A stretch of 33,468 nt of DNA from Pyropia haitanensis (GCA_008729055.1 SDUX01000164.1:1-33468); one strand, 5' to 3'. Positions 1 to 13,700 are shown, numbered from the stretch's first letter. The notes: generated from the sequence alone by a model not told the origin. Translations and numbers: made by a program.

Positions 1-3000
1 GTGGGCAACAGTGGGCAAAAGTGGGTGAGAAGCGGCCTACCACCGCATGCACGACCGTGGGGGTGAACCTCGGACATCGAGCGGGGGATCTATGGCTGAA
101 CGAAGTATGCGCGCCAATTCGGCGCCGGATGGTGTGCAGCATCGCTGTAGAGCAAAAGTGGCAAAAGTGGGCAAAAGTGGGCAAAAGTGGGAGGAAGTGG
201 GTAAGAAGTGGGCAAAAATGGGCAAAAAGGGGGCCAAATTGGGACACAAATGGCCAATTGGGGGCAAGAAGTTTCCATAACTGCAAAGAAAATTCACGTG
301 AAAGTCGCCAGAAAGTCGTCCAACAGTGGCCACAAAGTGCGCCCCGCCACCCAAACTGTCCACTGCGCGTTCCGCCGTCACACTGGCGTGGACGGTGTGA
401 GGGCGGAACTTTTGTCGCCGACCGTCACGCCTGGCTGTGGGGACCCCCACGTGCAAAAACCATTCCACAAAATTGACACGTGGAAACCGGCGCTCCACAA
501 AACACTCGTTGCATCCAACGGACGCGCCAACAAACGGGTCGGCCAACCACCCCATGCACGACGGTGCGGGTGGAACCTCGGACGTCGAGCGGGCGGATGT
601 ATGGCTGGAATAAGGATGCGAGCGAATTCGGCCGCCGGAGCGCGTGCTGCATTGCTGTACACGCGAAAGTGGGCAAAAGTGGGCAACAGTGGGCAAAAGT
701 GGGTGAGAAGCGGCCAACCACCGCATGCACGACGCGGGTGGAAACCTCGGACATCAGCGGGGATCTATGGCTGGAACGAAGTATGCGCGCCAATTCGGCC
801 GCCGGATGGTGTGCAGCATCGCTGTAGACACAAAAGTGGGCAAAAGTGGGCAAAAGTGGGCAAAAGTGGGTAGGAAGTGGGTAAGAAGTGGGCAAAAAAG
901 GGGCAAAAAGGGGGCCAAATTGGGACACAAATGGCCAATTGGGGGCAAGAAGTTTCCATAACTGCAAAGAAAATTCACGTGAAAGTCGCCAGAAAGTCGT
1001 CCAACAGTGGCCACAAAGTGCGCCCCCGCCACCAAACTGTCCACTGCGCGTTCCGCCCGTCACACTGGCGTGGACGGTGTGAGGGCGGAACTTTTCGCCG
1101 ACCGTCACGCTGGCTGTGGGGACCCCCACGTGGCAAAAACCATTCCACAAAATTGACACGTGAAACCGGCGCTCCACAAAACACTCGTTGCATCCAACGG
1201 ACGCGCCAACAAACGGTCGGCCAACCACCCCATGCACGACGGTGCGGGTGGAACCTCGGACGTCGAGCGGGCGGATGTATGGCTGGAATAAAGGATGCGA
1301 GCGAATTCGGCCGCCGGAGCGCGTGCTGCATTGCTGTACACGCGAAAGTGGGCAAAAGTGGGCAACAGTGGGCAAAGTGGGTGAGAAGCGGCCAACCACC
1401 GCATGCACGACCGTGCGGGTGGAACCTCGGACATCAAGCGGGTGGATCTATGGCTGGAACGAAGTATGCGCGCCAATTCGGCCGCCGGATGGTGCAGCAT
1501 CGCTGTAGACACAAAAGTGGGCAAAAGTGGGCAAAAGTGGGCAAAAGTGGGTAGGAAGTGGGTAAGAAGTGGGCAAAAAGGGGGCAAAAAGGGGGCCAAA
1601 TTGGGACACAAATGGCCAATTGGGGGCAAGAAGTTTCCATAACTGCAAAGAAAATTCACGAAAGTCGCCAGAAAGTCGTCCAACAGTGGCCACAAAGTGC
1701 GCCCCGCCACCCAAACTGTCCACTGCGCGTTCCGCCCGTCACACTGGCGTGGACGGTGTGAGGGCGGAACTTTTGTCGCCGACCGTCACGCTGGCTGTGG
1801 GGACCCCCACGTGGCAAAAACCATTCCACAAAATTGACACGTGGAAACCGGCGCTCCACAAAACACTCGTTGCATCCAACGGACGCGCCAACAAACGGGT
1901 CGGCCAACCACCCCATGCACGACGGTGCGGGTGGAACCTCGGACGTCGAGCGGCGGATGTATGGCTGGAATAAAGGATGCGAGCCAATTCGGCCGCCGGA
2001 GCGCGTGCTGCATTGCTGTACACGCAAAAGGGCAAAAGTGGGGCAACAGTGGGCAAAAGTGGGTGAGAAGCGGCCAACCACCGCATGCACGACCGTGGGG
2101 GTGAACCTCGGACATCGAGCGGGTGGATCTATGGCTGGACGAAGTATGCGCGCCAATTCGGCGCCGGATGGTGTGCAGCATCGCTGTAGACCACAAAAGT
2201 GGGCAAAAGTGGGCAAAAGTGGCAAAAGTGGGTAGGAAGTGGGTAAGAAGTGGGCAAAAAGGGGGCAAAAGGGGGCCAAATTGGGACACAAATGGCCAAT
2301 TGGGGGCAAGAAGTTTCCATAACTGCAAAGAAAATTCAGTGAAAGTCGCCAGAAAGTCGTCCAACAGTGGCCACAAAGTGCGCCCCGCCACCCAAACTGT
2401 CCACTGCGCGTTCCGCCCGTCACACTGGCGTGGACGGTGTGAGGGCGGAACTTTTGTCGCCGACCGTCACGCCTGGCTGTGGGACCCCACGTGGCAAAAA
2501 CATTCCACAAAATTGACACGTGGAAACCGGCGCTCCACAAAACACTCGTTGCATCCAACGGACGCGCCAACGAACGGGTCGGCCAACCACCCCATGCACG
2601 ACGGTGCGGGTGGAACCTCGGACGTCGAGCGGGCGGATGTATGGCTGGAATAAAGGATGCGAGCGAATTCGGCCGCCGGAGCGCGTGCTGCATTGCTGTA
2701 CACGCGAAAGTGGGCAAAAGTGGGCAACAGGGTGAGAAGCGGCCACCACCGCATGCACGACCGTGGGGGTGAACCTCGGACATCGAGCGGGTGGATCTAT
2801 GGCTGGAACGAAGTATGCGCGCCAATTCGGCCGCCGGATGGTGTGCAGCATCGCTGTAGACGCAAAAGTGGGCAAAAGTGGGCAAAAGTGGGCAAAAGTG
2901 GGTAGGAAGTGGGTAAGAAGTGGGCAAAAAGGGGCAAAAAGGGGGCCAAATTGGGACACAAATGGCCAATTGGGGGCAAGAAGTTTCCATAACTGCAAAG

Positions 3001-5693
3001 AAAATTCACGTGAAAGTCGCCAGAAAGTCGTCCAACAGTGGCCACAAAGTGCGCCCCGCCACCCAAACTGTCCACTGCGCGTTCCGCCCGTCACACTGGC
3101 GTGGACGGTGTGAGGGCGGAACTTTTGTCGCCGACCGTCACGCCTGGCTGTGGGACCCCCACGTGGCAAAAACCATTCCACAAAATTGACACGTGGAAAC
3201 CGGCGCTCCACAAAACACTCGTTGCATCCAACGGACGCGCCAACAAACGGGTCGGCCAACCACCCCATGCACGACGGTGCGGGTGGAACCTCGGACGTCG
3301 AGCGGGCGGATGTATGGCTGGAATAAAGGATGCGAGCGAATTCGGCCGCCGGAGCGCGTGCTGCATTGCTGTACACGCGAAAGTGGGCAAAAGTGGGCAA
3401 CAGTGGGCAAAAGTGGGTGAGAAGCGGCCACCACCGCATGCACGACCGTGCGGGTGGAACCTCGGACATCACGGGTGGATCTATGGCTGGAACGAAGTAT
3501 GCGCGCCAATTCGGCCGCCGGATGGTGTGCAGCATCGCTGTAGACACAAAAGTGGGCAAAAGTGGGCAAAAGTGGGCAAAAGTGGGTAGGAAGTGGGTAA
3601 GAATGGGCAAAAAGGGGCAAAAAGGGGGCCAAATTGGGACACAAATGGCCAATTGGGGGCAAGAAGTTTCCATAACTGCAAAGAAAATTCACGTGAAAGT
3701 CGCCAGAAAGTCGTCCAACAGTGGCCACAAAGTGCGCCCCGCCACCCAAACTGTCCACTGCGCGTTCCGCCCGTCACACTGGCGTGGACGTGTGAGGGCG
3801 GAACTTTTGTCGCCGACCGTCACGCCTGGCTGTGGGACCCCCACGTGGCAAAAACCATTCCACAAAATTGACACGTGGAAACCGGCGCTCCACAAAACAC
3901 TCGTTGCATCCAACGGACGCGCCAACAAACGGGTCGGCCAACCACCCCATGCACGACGGTGCGGGTGGAACCTCGGACGTCGAGCGGGCGGATGTATGGC
4001 TGGAATAAAGGATGCGAGCCAATTCGGCCGCCGGAGCGCGTGCTGCATTGCTGTACACGCGAAAGTGGGCAAAAGTGGGCAACAGTGGGCAAAAGTGGGT
4101 GAGAAGCGGCCAACCACCGCATGCACGACCGTGCGGGTGGAACCTCGGACATCAAGCGGGTGGATCTATGGCTGGAACGAAGTATGCGCGCCAATTCGGC
4201 CGCCGGATGGTGTGCAGCATCGCTGTAGACACAAAAGTGGGCAAAAGTGGGCAAAAGTGGGCAAAAGTGGGTAGGAAGTGGGTAAGAAGTGGGCAAAAAG
4301 GGGGCAAAAAGGGGGCCAAATTGGGACACAAATGGCCAATTGGGGGCAAGAAGTTTCCATAACTGCAAAGAAAATTCACGTGAAAGTCGCCAGAAAGTCG
4401 TCCAACAGTGGCCACAAAGTGCGCCCCGCCACCCAAACTGTCCACTGCGCGTTCCGCCCGTCACACTGGCGTGGACGGTGTGAGGGCGGAACTTTTGTCG
4501 CCGACCGTCACGCCTGGCTGTGGGGACCCCCACGTGGCAAAAACCATTCCACAAAATTGACACGTGGAAACCGGCGCTCCACAAAACACTCGTTGCATCC
4601 AACGGACGCGCCAACAAACGGGTCGGCCAACCACCCCATGCACGACGGTGCGGGTGGAACCTCGGACGTCGAGCGGGCGGATGTATGGCTGGAATAAAGG
4701 ATGCGAGCCAATTCGGCCGCCGGAGCGCGTGCTGCATTGCTGTACACGCGAAAGTGGGCAAAAGTGGGCAACAGTGGGCAAAAGTGGGTGAGAAGCGGCC
4801 AACCACCGCATGCACGACCGTGCGGGTGGAACCTCGGACATCAAGCGGGTGGATCTATGGCTGGAACGTATGCGCGCCAATTCGGCCGCCGGATGGTGTG
4901 CAGCATCGCTGTAGACACAAAAGTGGGCAAAAGTGGGCAAAAGTGGGCAAAAGTGGGTAGGAAGTGGGTAAGAAGTGGGCAAAAAGGGGCAAAAAGGGGG
5001 CCAAATTGGGACACAAATGGCCAATTGGGGGCAAGAAGTTTCCATAACTGCAAAGAAAATTCACGTGAAAGTCGCCAGAAAGTCGTCCAACAGTGCCACA
5101 AAGTGCGCCCCGCCACCCAAACTGTCCACTGCGCGTTCCGCCCGTCACACTGGCGTGGACGGTGTGAGGGCGGAACTTTTGTCGCCGACCGTCACGCCTG
5201 GCTGTGGGGACCCCCACGTGGCAAAAACCATTCCACAAAATTGACACGTGGAAACCGGCGCTCCACAAAACACTCGTTGCATCCAACGGACGCGCCAACA
5301 AACGGGTCGGCCAACCACCCCATGCACGACGGTGCGGGTGGAACCTCGGACGTCGAGCGGCGGATGTATGGCTGGAATAAAGGATGCGAGCCAATTCGGC
5401 CGCCGGAGCGCGTGCTGCATTGCTGTACACGCGAAAAGTGGGCAAAAGTGGGCAACAGTGGGCAAAGTGGTGAGAAGCGGCCAACCACCGCATGCACGAC
5501 CGTGCGGGTGGAACCTCGGACATCAAGCGGGTGGATCTATGGCTGGAACGAAGTATGCGCGCCAATTCGGCCGCCGGATGGTGTGCAGCATCGCTGTAGA
5601 CACAAAAGTGGGCAAAAGTGGGCAAAAGTGGGCAAAAGTGGGTAGGAAGTGGGTAAGAAGTGGGCAAAAAGGGGGCAAAAAGGGGGCCAAATT
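1..5693 (+). repeat. Array block I: moderately uniform units
   Basis: The block holds eight landmarks with spacings of 680, 681, 679, 673, 682, 689 and 684 bp. Units differ from the reference mainly by one-base losses in homopolymers and a few short indels, for example loss of the central CACGTG around 1658 and around 2336. The first copy carries the cggcctaccacc variant that is otherwise typical of block IV. No gene is present. Reading frames here change from unit to unit because spacings are not multiples of three. Confidence 0.9.
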
Positions 5694-6492
5694 GGGAGTG
5701 GCCAAAGTGCGCCCGCCCAAACTGTCCACTGCGCGTTCCGCGTCACACTGGCGTGGACGGTGTGAGGGCGGAACTTTTTGTCGCGACCGTCACGCCTGGC
5801 TGTGGGGACCCCGTGGCAAAAACATTCCACAAAATTGACACGTGGAAACGGCGCTCCAAAAACACTCGTTGCATCCAACGGACGCGCAAAACGGGTCGGC
5901 CACACCATGCACGACGGTGCGGGTGGAACCTCGGACGTCGAGCGGGCGGATGTATGGCTGGAATAAAGGATGCGAGCCAATTCGGCGCCGGAGCGCGTGC
6001 TGCATTGCTGTACACGCGAATGGGCAAAGTGGGCAACAGTGGGCAAAAGTGGGTGAGAAGCGGCAACCAGCATGCACGACCGTGGGGTGGAACTCGGACA
6101 TCAGCGGGTGGATCTATGGCTGGACGAAGTATGCGCGCCAATTCGGCCGCCGGATGGTGTGCAGCATCGCTGTAGACACAAAAGTGGGCAAAAGTGGGCA
6201 AAAGTGGGCAAAAGTGGGTAGGAAGTGGGTAAGAAGTGGGCAAAAGGGGCAAAAAGGGGGCAAATTGGGACACAATGGCAATTGGGGAAGAAGTTTCCAT
6301 AACTGCAAAGAAATTCACGTGAAAGTCGCCAGAAAGTCGTCCAACAGTGGCCAAAAGTGCGCCCGCACCCAACTGTCCACTGCGCGTTCCGCCGTCACAC
6401 TGGCGTGGACGGTGTGAGGGCGGAACTTTTGTCGCCGACGTCACGCTGGCTGTGGGACCCACGTGGCAAAAACCATTCCACAAAATTGACAC

Positions 6493-6884
6493 GTGGAAAC
6501 CGGCGCTCCAAAAAACTCGTTGCATCAACGGACGCGCCAACAACGGGTCGGCCAACCACCCCATGCACGACGGTGCGGGTGGAACTCGGACGTCGAGCGG
6601 GCGGATGTATGGCTGGAATAAAGGATGCCAACGGCACGTACACGCCAAAAGTGGGCAAAGTGGGCAAAAGTGGGTCGGCCAACCGGACATCCCATGCTGG
6701 AACGATGCGGTGCCGATGGTGGAACCAAAAGTCGGAGTGGGCGTGGGCAAAAAGGGGCAAAAAGGGGGCCAAATTGGGACACAAATGGCCAATTGTAACT
6801 GCAAAGCTGCCAGAATAACAGGCCACAAAGTGCGAGCCCGTCACAATTCGGAACCGCCGGTCACGCGCGTGCGTGGCATGACAC
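6493..6884 (+). repeat. Severely truncated unit (392 bp)
   Basis: This is the shortest landmark interval in the window. B is cut after ggatgc and joins a short acgtacacgcc piece. The G-rich tract is reduced, and A is replaced by sequence with only scraps of the normal module (ggacatccc, tgctggaacgatgcgg). C1 runs from caaaaaggggcaaaaagggggcc to ggccaattg, then jumps to ccacaaagtgcg. C2 is almost absent (cacaattcggaaccgccggtcacgcgcgtgcgtgg). Both flanking landmarks are normal. Confidence 0.8.
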
Positions 6885-7795
6885 GTGGAAACCGGCGCTC
6901 CACAAAACACTCGTTGCATCCAACGGACGCGCCAACAAACGGGTCGGCCAACCACCCATGCACGACGGTGCGGGTGGAACTCGGACGTCGAGCGGGCGGA
7001 TGTATGGCTGGAATAAAGGATGCGGCGAAAAGCTGTACACGGTGGGCAAAAGTGGGCAAAGTGGGCGAAGCGGCCAACCACCGCACACCGTGCACGGACA
7101 CCGGGTGGTGCTGGGGTATGGAACCTCGCGTAGACAAAAACAGTCAAGTGGGCGGGTGGGTAAGAAGTGGGCAAAAAGGGGGCAAAAAGGGGGCCAAATT
7201 GGGACACAAATGGCCAATTGGGGGCAAGAAGTTTCCATAACTGCAAAGAAAATTCACGTGAAAGTCGCCAGAAAGTCGTCCAACAGTGGCCACAAGTGCG
7301 CCCGCACCCAAACTGTCCACTGCGCGTTCCGCCGTCACACTGGCGTGGACGGTGTGAGGGCGGAACTTTTGTCGCATCGCTGTAGCAAAACCATTCCACA
7401 AAATTGACACGTGGAAACCGGCGCTCCACAAAACACTCGTTGCATCCAACGGACGCGCCAACAAACGGGTCGGCCAACCACCCCATGCACGACGGTGCGG
7501 GTGGAACTCGGACGTCGAGCGGGCGGATGTATGGCTGGAATAAAGGATGCGAGCCAATTCGGCCGCCGGAGCGCGTGCTGCATTGCTGTACACGCGAAAG
7601 TGGGCAAAAGTGGGCAACAGTGGGCAAAAGTGGGTGAGAAGCGGCACCACCGCATGCACGACGTGGGGTGAACCTCGGACATCAGCGGGTGGATCTATGG
7701 CTGGAACGAAGTATGCGCGCCAATTCGGCCGCCGGATGGTGTGCAGCATCGCTGTAGACCAAAAGTGGGCAAAAGTGGGCAAAAGTGGGCAAAAG

Positions 7796-8820
7796 GGTAG
7801 GAAGTGGGTCCATGGGCAAAAAGGGGGCAAAAAGAAAATTCACGTGAAAGTCGCCAGAAAGTCGTGGGAGTGGCCACAAAGCCAACCCCGCCACCCAGAA
7901 GTTTCACTGCGCGTGCAAACCGCCAAACGTTGGCGTGAAAGTCGCTGAGGGCGAGAAAGTTGTTGTGGCCGCAAAGTGCGACCGCCCGCCACCCGCCTGG
8001 TCCACTGCGCGTTCCGCACGTGTCAAAAACTGGCGTCCACAAAATTGGCGGAACGGAAACCGGCGTTGTCGCAAAACACTCGTTGTCACGCCCGGAACGG
8101 ACGCGCCAACAACGCTCCACAAAACACTCGTCGGCCAACCACCCCATGCACGACGGTGCGGGTGGAACCTCGGACGTCGAGCGCGGGCGGATGCCAAATG
8201 GCTGTCGGATGCAACCACCACCCATGCACGGACGGTGCGGGGCGGAACCTCATTGCGTGTAGCGGGCGCGAAAGTGGGCAAAATAAAGGGCAACAGTCGC
8301 CAATTCAAAAGTGCGCCGTGAGCGCGTGCTGCGGCCACTGTACACCGCGCGCACGACCGTGGCGCAAAAGTGCAACAGTCGGACATCAAAACTGGAGTCG
8401 GTGTATGGCTGGAAGCGGCCAACCAGTGCATGCACGCGCGCGTGCGGGTGGGCCGCTCGGACATCAGCGGGTGGATCTATGGCTGGAACGAAGTATGCGC
8501 GCCATCGCTGTTCACAAAAGTGGGCAAAAGTGGGCAAAAGTGGGCAAAAGTGGGTAGGAAGTGGTGTGAAGTGGGCAAAAAGGGGGCAAAAACAGGCCAA
8601 AAGTGGGCAAAAGTGGGGCAACAAGTGGGCGGAAAAGTGGGTAGGAAGTGGTTGCAAAGAAAGTGGGCACGTGAAAGTCGGGGGCAAAAAGGGGAGCCAA
8701 ATTGGGTCCAACAAAGTGGCCACAAAGTGGGCGGCAAGACGCGTTTCCATCAAATCTGCACTGCGCGTTCCGCACGTCAAAAGTGGGCAAAAGTGGGCAA
8801 AAGTGGGCAAAAGTGGGTAG
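7796..8820 (+). repeat. Scrambled double-length interval
   Basis: About 1 kb in which pieces of C1, C2, B and A occur but are mixed. At 8645-8790, C1 words such as cacgtgaaagtcg, tccaaca, gtggccacaaagtg and actgcgcgttccgc alternate with words from an earlier part of C1 (ggggcaaaaagggg, gccaaattggg, gtttccat). At 8190-8300, B words (atggctg, aataaa, gggcaacag) alternate with words from the start of the module (ccaccacccatgcacg, gacggtgcgggg, ggaacctc). Two G-rich tracts (8513-8663 and 8781-8862) replace the usual one. Either this is a diverged, rearranged relic or a consensus built from out-of-register reads. Confidence 0.7.
8513..8663 (+). repeat. Expanded G-rich minisatellite tract
   Basis: This is the longest decamer-type stretch in the window. 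It has four caaaagtggg steps, then gtaggaagtggtgtgaag, caaaaaggggg, caaaaacaggcc, a second set of aaagtgggcaaaag steps, and a repeat of gtgggtaggaagtgg. Its second half looks like a duplicated A-type tail. The tract belongs to the scrambled interval and carries the same doubt about assembly. Confidence 0.65.
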
Positions 8821-10750
8821 GAAGTGGGTAAGAAGTGGGCAAAAAGGGGGCAAAAAGGGGGCCAAATTGGGACACAAATGGCCAATTGGGGGCAAGAAGT
8901 TTCCATAACTGCAAAGCACGTGAAAGTCGCCAGAAAGTCGTCCAACAGTGGCCACAAGTGCGCCCGCACCCAAACTGTCCACTGCGCGTTCCGCCCGTCA
9001 CACTGGCGTGGACGGTGTGAGGGCGGAACTTTTGTCGCCGACCGTCACGCCTGGCTGTGGGGACCCCCGTGGCAAAAACATTCCACAAAATTGACACGTT
9101 CCACAAAACACTCGTTGCATCCAACGGACGCGCCAACAAACGGGTCGGCCAACCACCCCATGCACGACGGTGCGGGTGGAACCTCGGACGTCGAGCGGGC
9201 GGATGTATGGCTGGAATAAAGGATGCGCCAATTCGGCCGCCGGAGCGCGTGCTGCATTGCTGTACACGCGAAAGTGGGCAAAAGTGGGCAACAGTGGGCA
9301 AAAGTGGGTGAGAAGCGGACCGCATGCACGACCCACCTCGGACAAGCGGGTGGATCTATGGCTGGAACGAAGTATGCGCGCCAATTCGGCCGCCGGATGG
9401 TGTGCAGCATCGCTGTAGACGCAAAAGTGGGCAAAAGTGGGCAAAGTGGGCAAAGTGGGTAGGAAGTGGGGTGGGCAAAAAGGGGCAAAAAGGGGGCCAA
9501 ATTGGGACACAAATGGCCAATTGGGGGCAAGAAGTTTCCATAACTGCAAAGAAAATTCACGTGAAAGTCGCCAGAAAGTCGTCCAACAGTGGCCACAAAG
9601 TGCGCCCGCCACCAAACTGTCCACTGCGCGTTCCGCCCGTCACACTGGCGTGGACGGTGTGAGGGCGGAACTTTTGTCGCCGACCGTCACGCCTGGCGGG
9701 AGCAAAAACCATTCCACAAATTGACACGTGGAAACCGGCGCTCCACAAAACATCGTTGCATCCAACGGACGCGCCAACAAACGGGTCGGCCAACCACCCA
9801 TGCACGACGGTGCGGGTGGAACCTCGGACGTCGAGCGGGCGATGTATGGCTGGAATAAGGATGCGAGAATTCGCCGCGGAGCGCGTGCTGCATTGCTGTA
9901 CACGCGAAAGTGGGCAACAGTGGGCAAAAGTGGGTGAGAAACCAGCATGCACGACCGTGCAACCTCGGACATCAGCGGGTGGATCTATGGCTGGAACGAA
10001 GTATGCGCGCAATTCGGCCGCCGGATGGTGTGCAGCATCGCTGTAGACAGTGGGCAAAAGTGGGCAAAAGTGGGCAAAAGTGGGTAGGAAGTGGGTAAGA
10101 AGTGGGCGGCAAAAAGGGGGCCAAATTGGGACACAAATGGCCAATTGGGGGCAAGAAGTGCAAAGAAAATTCACGTGAAAGTCGCCAGAAAGTCGTCCAA
10201 CAGTGGCCACAAAGTGCGCCCGCCACCAAACTGTCCACTGCGCGTTCCGCCGTCACACTGGCGTGGACGGTGTGAGGGCGGAACTTTTGTCGCCGACCGT
10301 CACGCCTGGCTGTGGGACCCCACGTGGGACACGTGGAAACCGGCGTGCATCCAACGGACGCGCCAACAAACGGGTCGGCATGCACGACGGTGCGGGTGGA
10401 ACTCGGACGTCGAGCGGGCGGATGTATGGCTGGAATAAAGGATGAGCCAATTCGGCCGCGGAGCGCGTGCTGCATTGCTGTACGCGAAAGTGGGCAAAAG
10501 TGGGCAACAGTGGGCAAAAGTGGGTGAGAAGCGGCCAACCACCGCATGCACGACCGTGCGGGTGGAACCTCGGACATCAAGCGGGTGGATCTATGGCTGG
10601 AACGAAGTATGCGCGCCAAATGGTGTGCAGCATCGCTGTAGACACAAAAGTGGGCAAAAGTGGGCAAAAGTGGGCAAAAGTGGGTAGGAAGTGGGTAAGA
10701 AGTGGGCAAAAAGGGCAAAACAAATTGGGACACCAATTGGGGGCAAGAAG

Positions 10751-13700
10751 TTTCCATAACTGCAAAGAAAATTCACGTGAAAGTCGCCAGAAAGTCGTCC
10801 AACAGTGGCCACAAAGTGCGCCCGCACCCAAACTGTCCACTGCGCGTTCCGCCCGTCACACTGGCGTGGACGGTGTGAGGGCGGAACTTTTGTCGCCGAC
10901 CGTCACGCCTGGCTGTGGGGACCCCCACGTGGCAAAAACATTCCACAAAATTGACACGTGGAAACCGGCCTCCACAAAACACTCGTTGCATCCAACGGAC
11001 GCGCCAACAACGGGTCGGCCAACCACCCATGCACGACGGTGCGGGTGGAACCTCGGACGTCGAGCGGGCGGATGTATGGCTGGAATAAAGGATGCGAGCC
11101 AATTCGGCCGCCGGAGCGCGTGCTGCATTGCTGTACACGCGAAAGTGGGCAAAAGTGGGCAACAGTGGGCAAAAGTGGGTGAGAAGGCCAAACCGCATGC
11201 ACGACCGTGCGGGTGGAACTCGGACATCAGCGGGTGGATCTATGGCTGGAACGAAGTATGCGCGCAATTCGGCCGCCGGGATGGTGTGCAGCATCGCTGT
11301 AGACACAAAAGTGGGCAAAAGTGGGCAAAAGTGGGCAAAAGTGGGTAGGAAGTGGGTAAGAAGTGGGCAAAAAGGGGGCAAAAAGGGGGCCAAATTGGGA
11401 CACAAATGGCCAATTGGGGGCAAGAAGTTTCCATAACTGCAAAGAAAATTCACGTGAAAGTCGCCAGAAAGTCGTCCAACAGTGGCCACAAAGTGCGCCC
11501 CGCCACCCAAACTGTCCACTGCGCGTTCCGCCCGTCACACTGGCGTGGACGGTGTGAGGGCGGAACTTTTGTCGCCGACCGTCACGCCTGGCTGTGGGAC
11601 CCCCACGTGGCAAAACCATTCCACAAAATTGACACGTGGAAACCGGCGCTCCACAAAACACTCGTTGCATCCAACGGACGCGCCAACAAACGGGTCGGCC
11701 AACCACCCCATGCACGACGGTGCGGGTGGAACCTCGGACGTCGAGCGGGCGGATGTATGGCTGGAATAAAGGATGCGAGCCAATTCGGCCGCCGGAGCGC
11801 GTGCTGCATTGCTGTACACGCGAAAGTGGGCAAAAGTGGGCAACAGTGGGCAAAAGTGGGTGAGAAGCGGCCAACCACCGCATGCACGACCGTGCGGGTG
11901 GAACCTCGGACATCGAGCGGGTGGATCTATGGCTGGAACGAAGTATGCGCGCCAATTCGGCCGCCGGATGGTGTGCAGCATCGCTGTAGACACAAAAGTG
12001 GGCAAAAGTGGGCAAAAGTGGGCAAAAGTGGGTAGGAAGTGGGTAAGAAGTGGGCAAAAAGGGGCAAAAAGGGGGCCAAATTGGGACACAAATGGCCAAT
12101 TGGGGGCAAGAAGTTTCCATAACTGCAAAGAAAATTCACGTGAAAGTCGCCAGAAAGTCGTCCAACAGTGGCCACAAAGTGCGCCCCGCCACCCAAACTG
12201 TCCACTGCGCGTTCCGCCCGTCACACTGGCGTGGACGGTGTGAGGGCGGAACTTTTGTCGCCGACCGTCACGCCTGGCTGTGGGGACCCCCACGTGGCAA
12301 AAACCATTCCACAAAATTGACACGTGGAAACCGGCGCTCCACAAAACACTCGTTGCATCCAACGGACGCGCCAACAAACGGGTCGGCCAACCACCCCATG
12401 CACGACGGTGCGGGTGGAACCTCGGACGTCGAGCGGGCGGATGTATGGCTGGAATAAAGGATGCGAGCAATTCGGCCGCCGGAGCGCGTGCTGCATTGCT
12501 GTACACGCGAAAGTGGGCAAAAGTGGGCAACAGTGGGCAAAAGTGGGTGAGAAGCGGCCACCACCGCATGCACGACCGTGGGGTGAACCTCGGACATCAG
12601 CGGGTGGATCTATGGCTGGAACGAAATGCGCGCCAATTCGGCCGCCGGATGGTGTGCAGCATCGCTGTAGACAAAAGTGGGCAAAAGTGGGCAAAAGTGG
12701 GCAAAAGTGGGTAGGAAGTGGGTAAGAAGTGGGCAAAAAGGGGGCAAAAAGGGGGCCAAATTGGGACACAAATGGCCAATTGGGGGCAAGAAGTTTCCAT
12801 AACTGCAAAGAAAATTCACGTGAAAGTCGCCAGAAAGTCGTCCAACAGTGGCCACAAAGTGCGCCCCGCCACCAAACTGTCCACTGCGCGTTCCGCCCGT
12901 CACACTGGCGTGGACGGTGTGAGGGCGGAACTTTTGTCGCCGACCGTCACGCCTGGCTGTGGGGACCCCACGTGGCAAAAAATTCCACAAAATTGACACG
13001 TGGAAACCGGCGCTCCACAAACACTCGTTGCATCCAACGGACGCGCCAACAAACGGGTCGGCCAACCACCCCATGCACGACGGTGCGGGTGGAACCTCGG
13101 ACGTCGAGCGGGCGGATGTATGGCTGGAATAAAGGATGCGAGCCAATTCGGCCGCCGGAGCGCGTGCTGCATTGCTGTACACGCAAAAGTGGGCAAAAGT
13201 GGGCAACAGTGGGTGGGTGAGAGCGGCACCACCGCATGCACGACGTGGGGGGGACCTCGGACATCAAGCGGGTGGATCTATGGCTGGAACGAAGTATGCG
13301 CGCCAATTCGGCCGCCGGATGGTGTGCAGCATCGCTGTAGACACAAAAGTGGGCAAAAGTGGGCAAAAGTGGGCAAAAGTGGGTAGGAAGTGGGTAAGAA
13401 GTGGGCAAAAAGGGGGCAAAAAGGGGGCCAAATTGGGACACAAATGGCCAATTGGGGGCAAGAAGTTTCCATAACTGCAAAGAAAATTCACGTGAAAGTC
13501 GCCAGAAAGTCGTCCAACAGTGGCCACAAAGTGCGCCCCGCCACCCAAACTGTCCACTGCGCGTTCCGCCCGTCACACTGGCGTGGACGGTGTGAGGGCG
13601 GAACTTTTGTCGCCGACCGTCACGCCTGGCTGTGGGGACCCCCACGTGGCAAAAACCATTCCACAAAATTGACACGTGGAAACCGGCGCTCCACAAAACA

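Larger units (their letters stand above)
5694..10750 (+). repeat. Array block II: degraded and rearranged units
   Basis: Landmark spacings are 594, 651, 392, 526, ~642, ~1045, ~630, 605 and 625 bp. The block opens with an ~81-bp internal deletion in C1: the sequence runs from aaattggga straight to gtggcc at about 5698. From 5700 to about 6650 nearly every homopolymer run is one base shorter than in other copies. A severely shortened unit lies at 6493-6884, and a scrambled stretch at 7796-8820. Units from 8821 to 10750 are recognisable but lose short pieces, for example ggaaaccggcgc at about 9098 and most of the C2/B junction at 10320-10390. Either this is an old, unhomogenised part of the array or the consensus is poor here; the sequence alone cannot decide. 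Confidence 0.85.
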
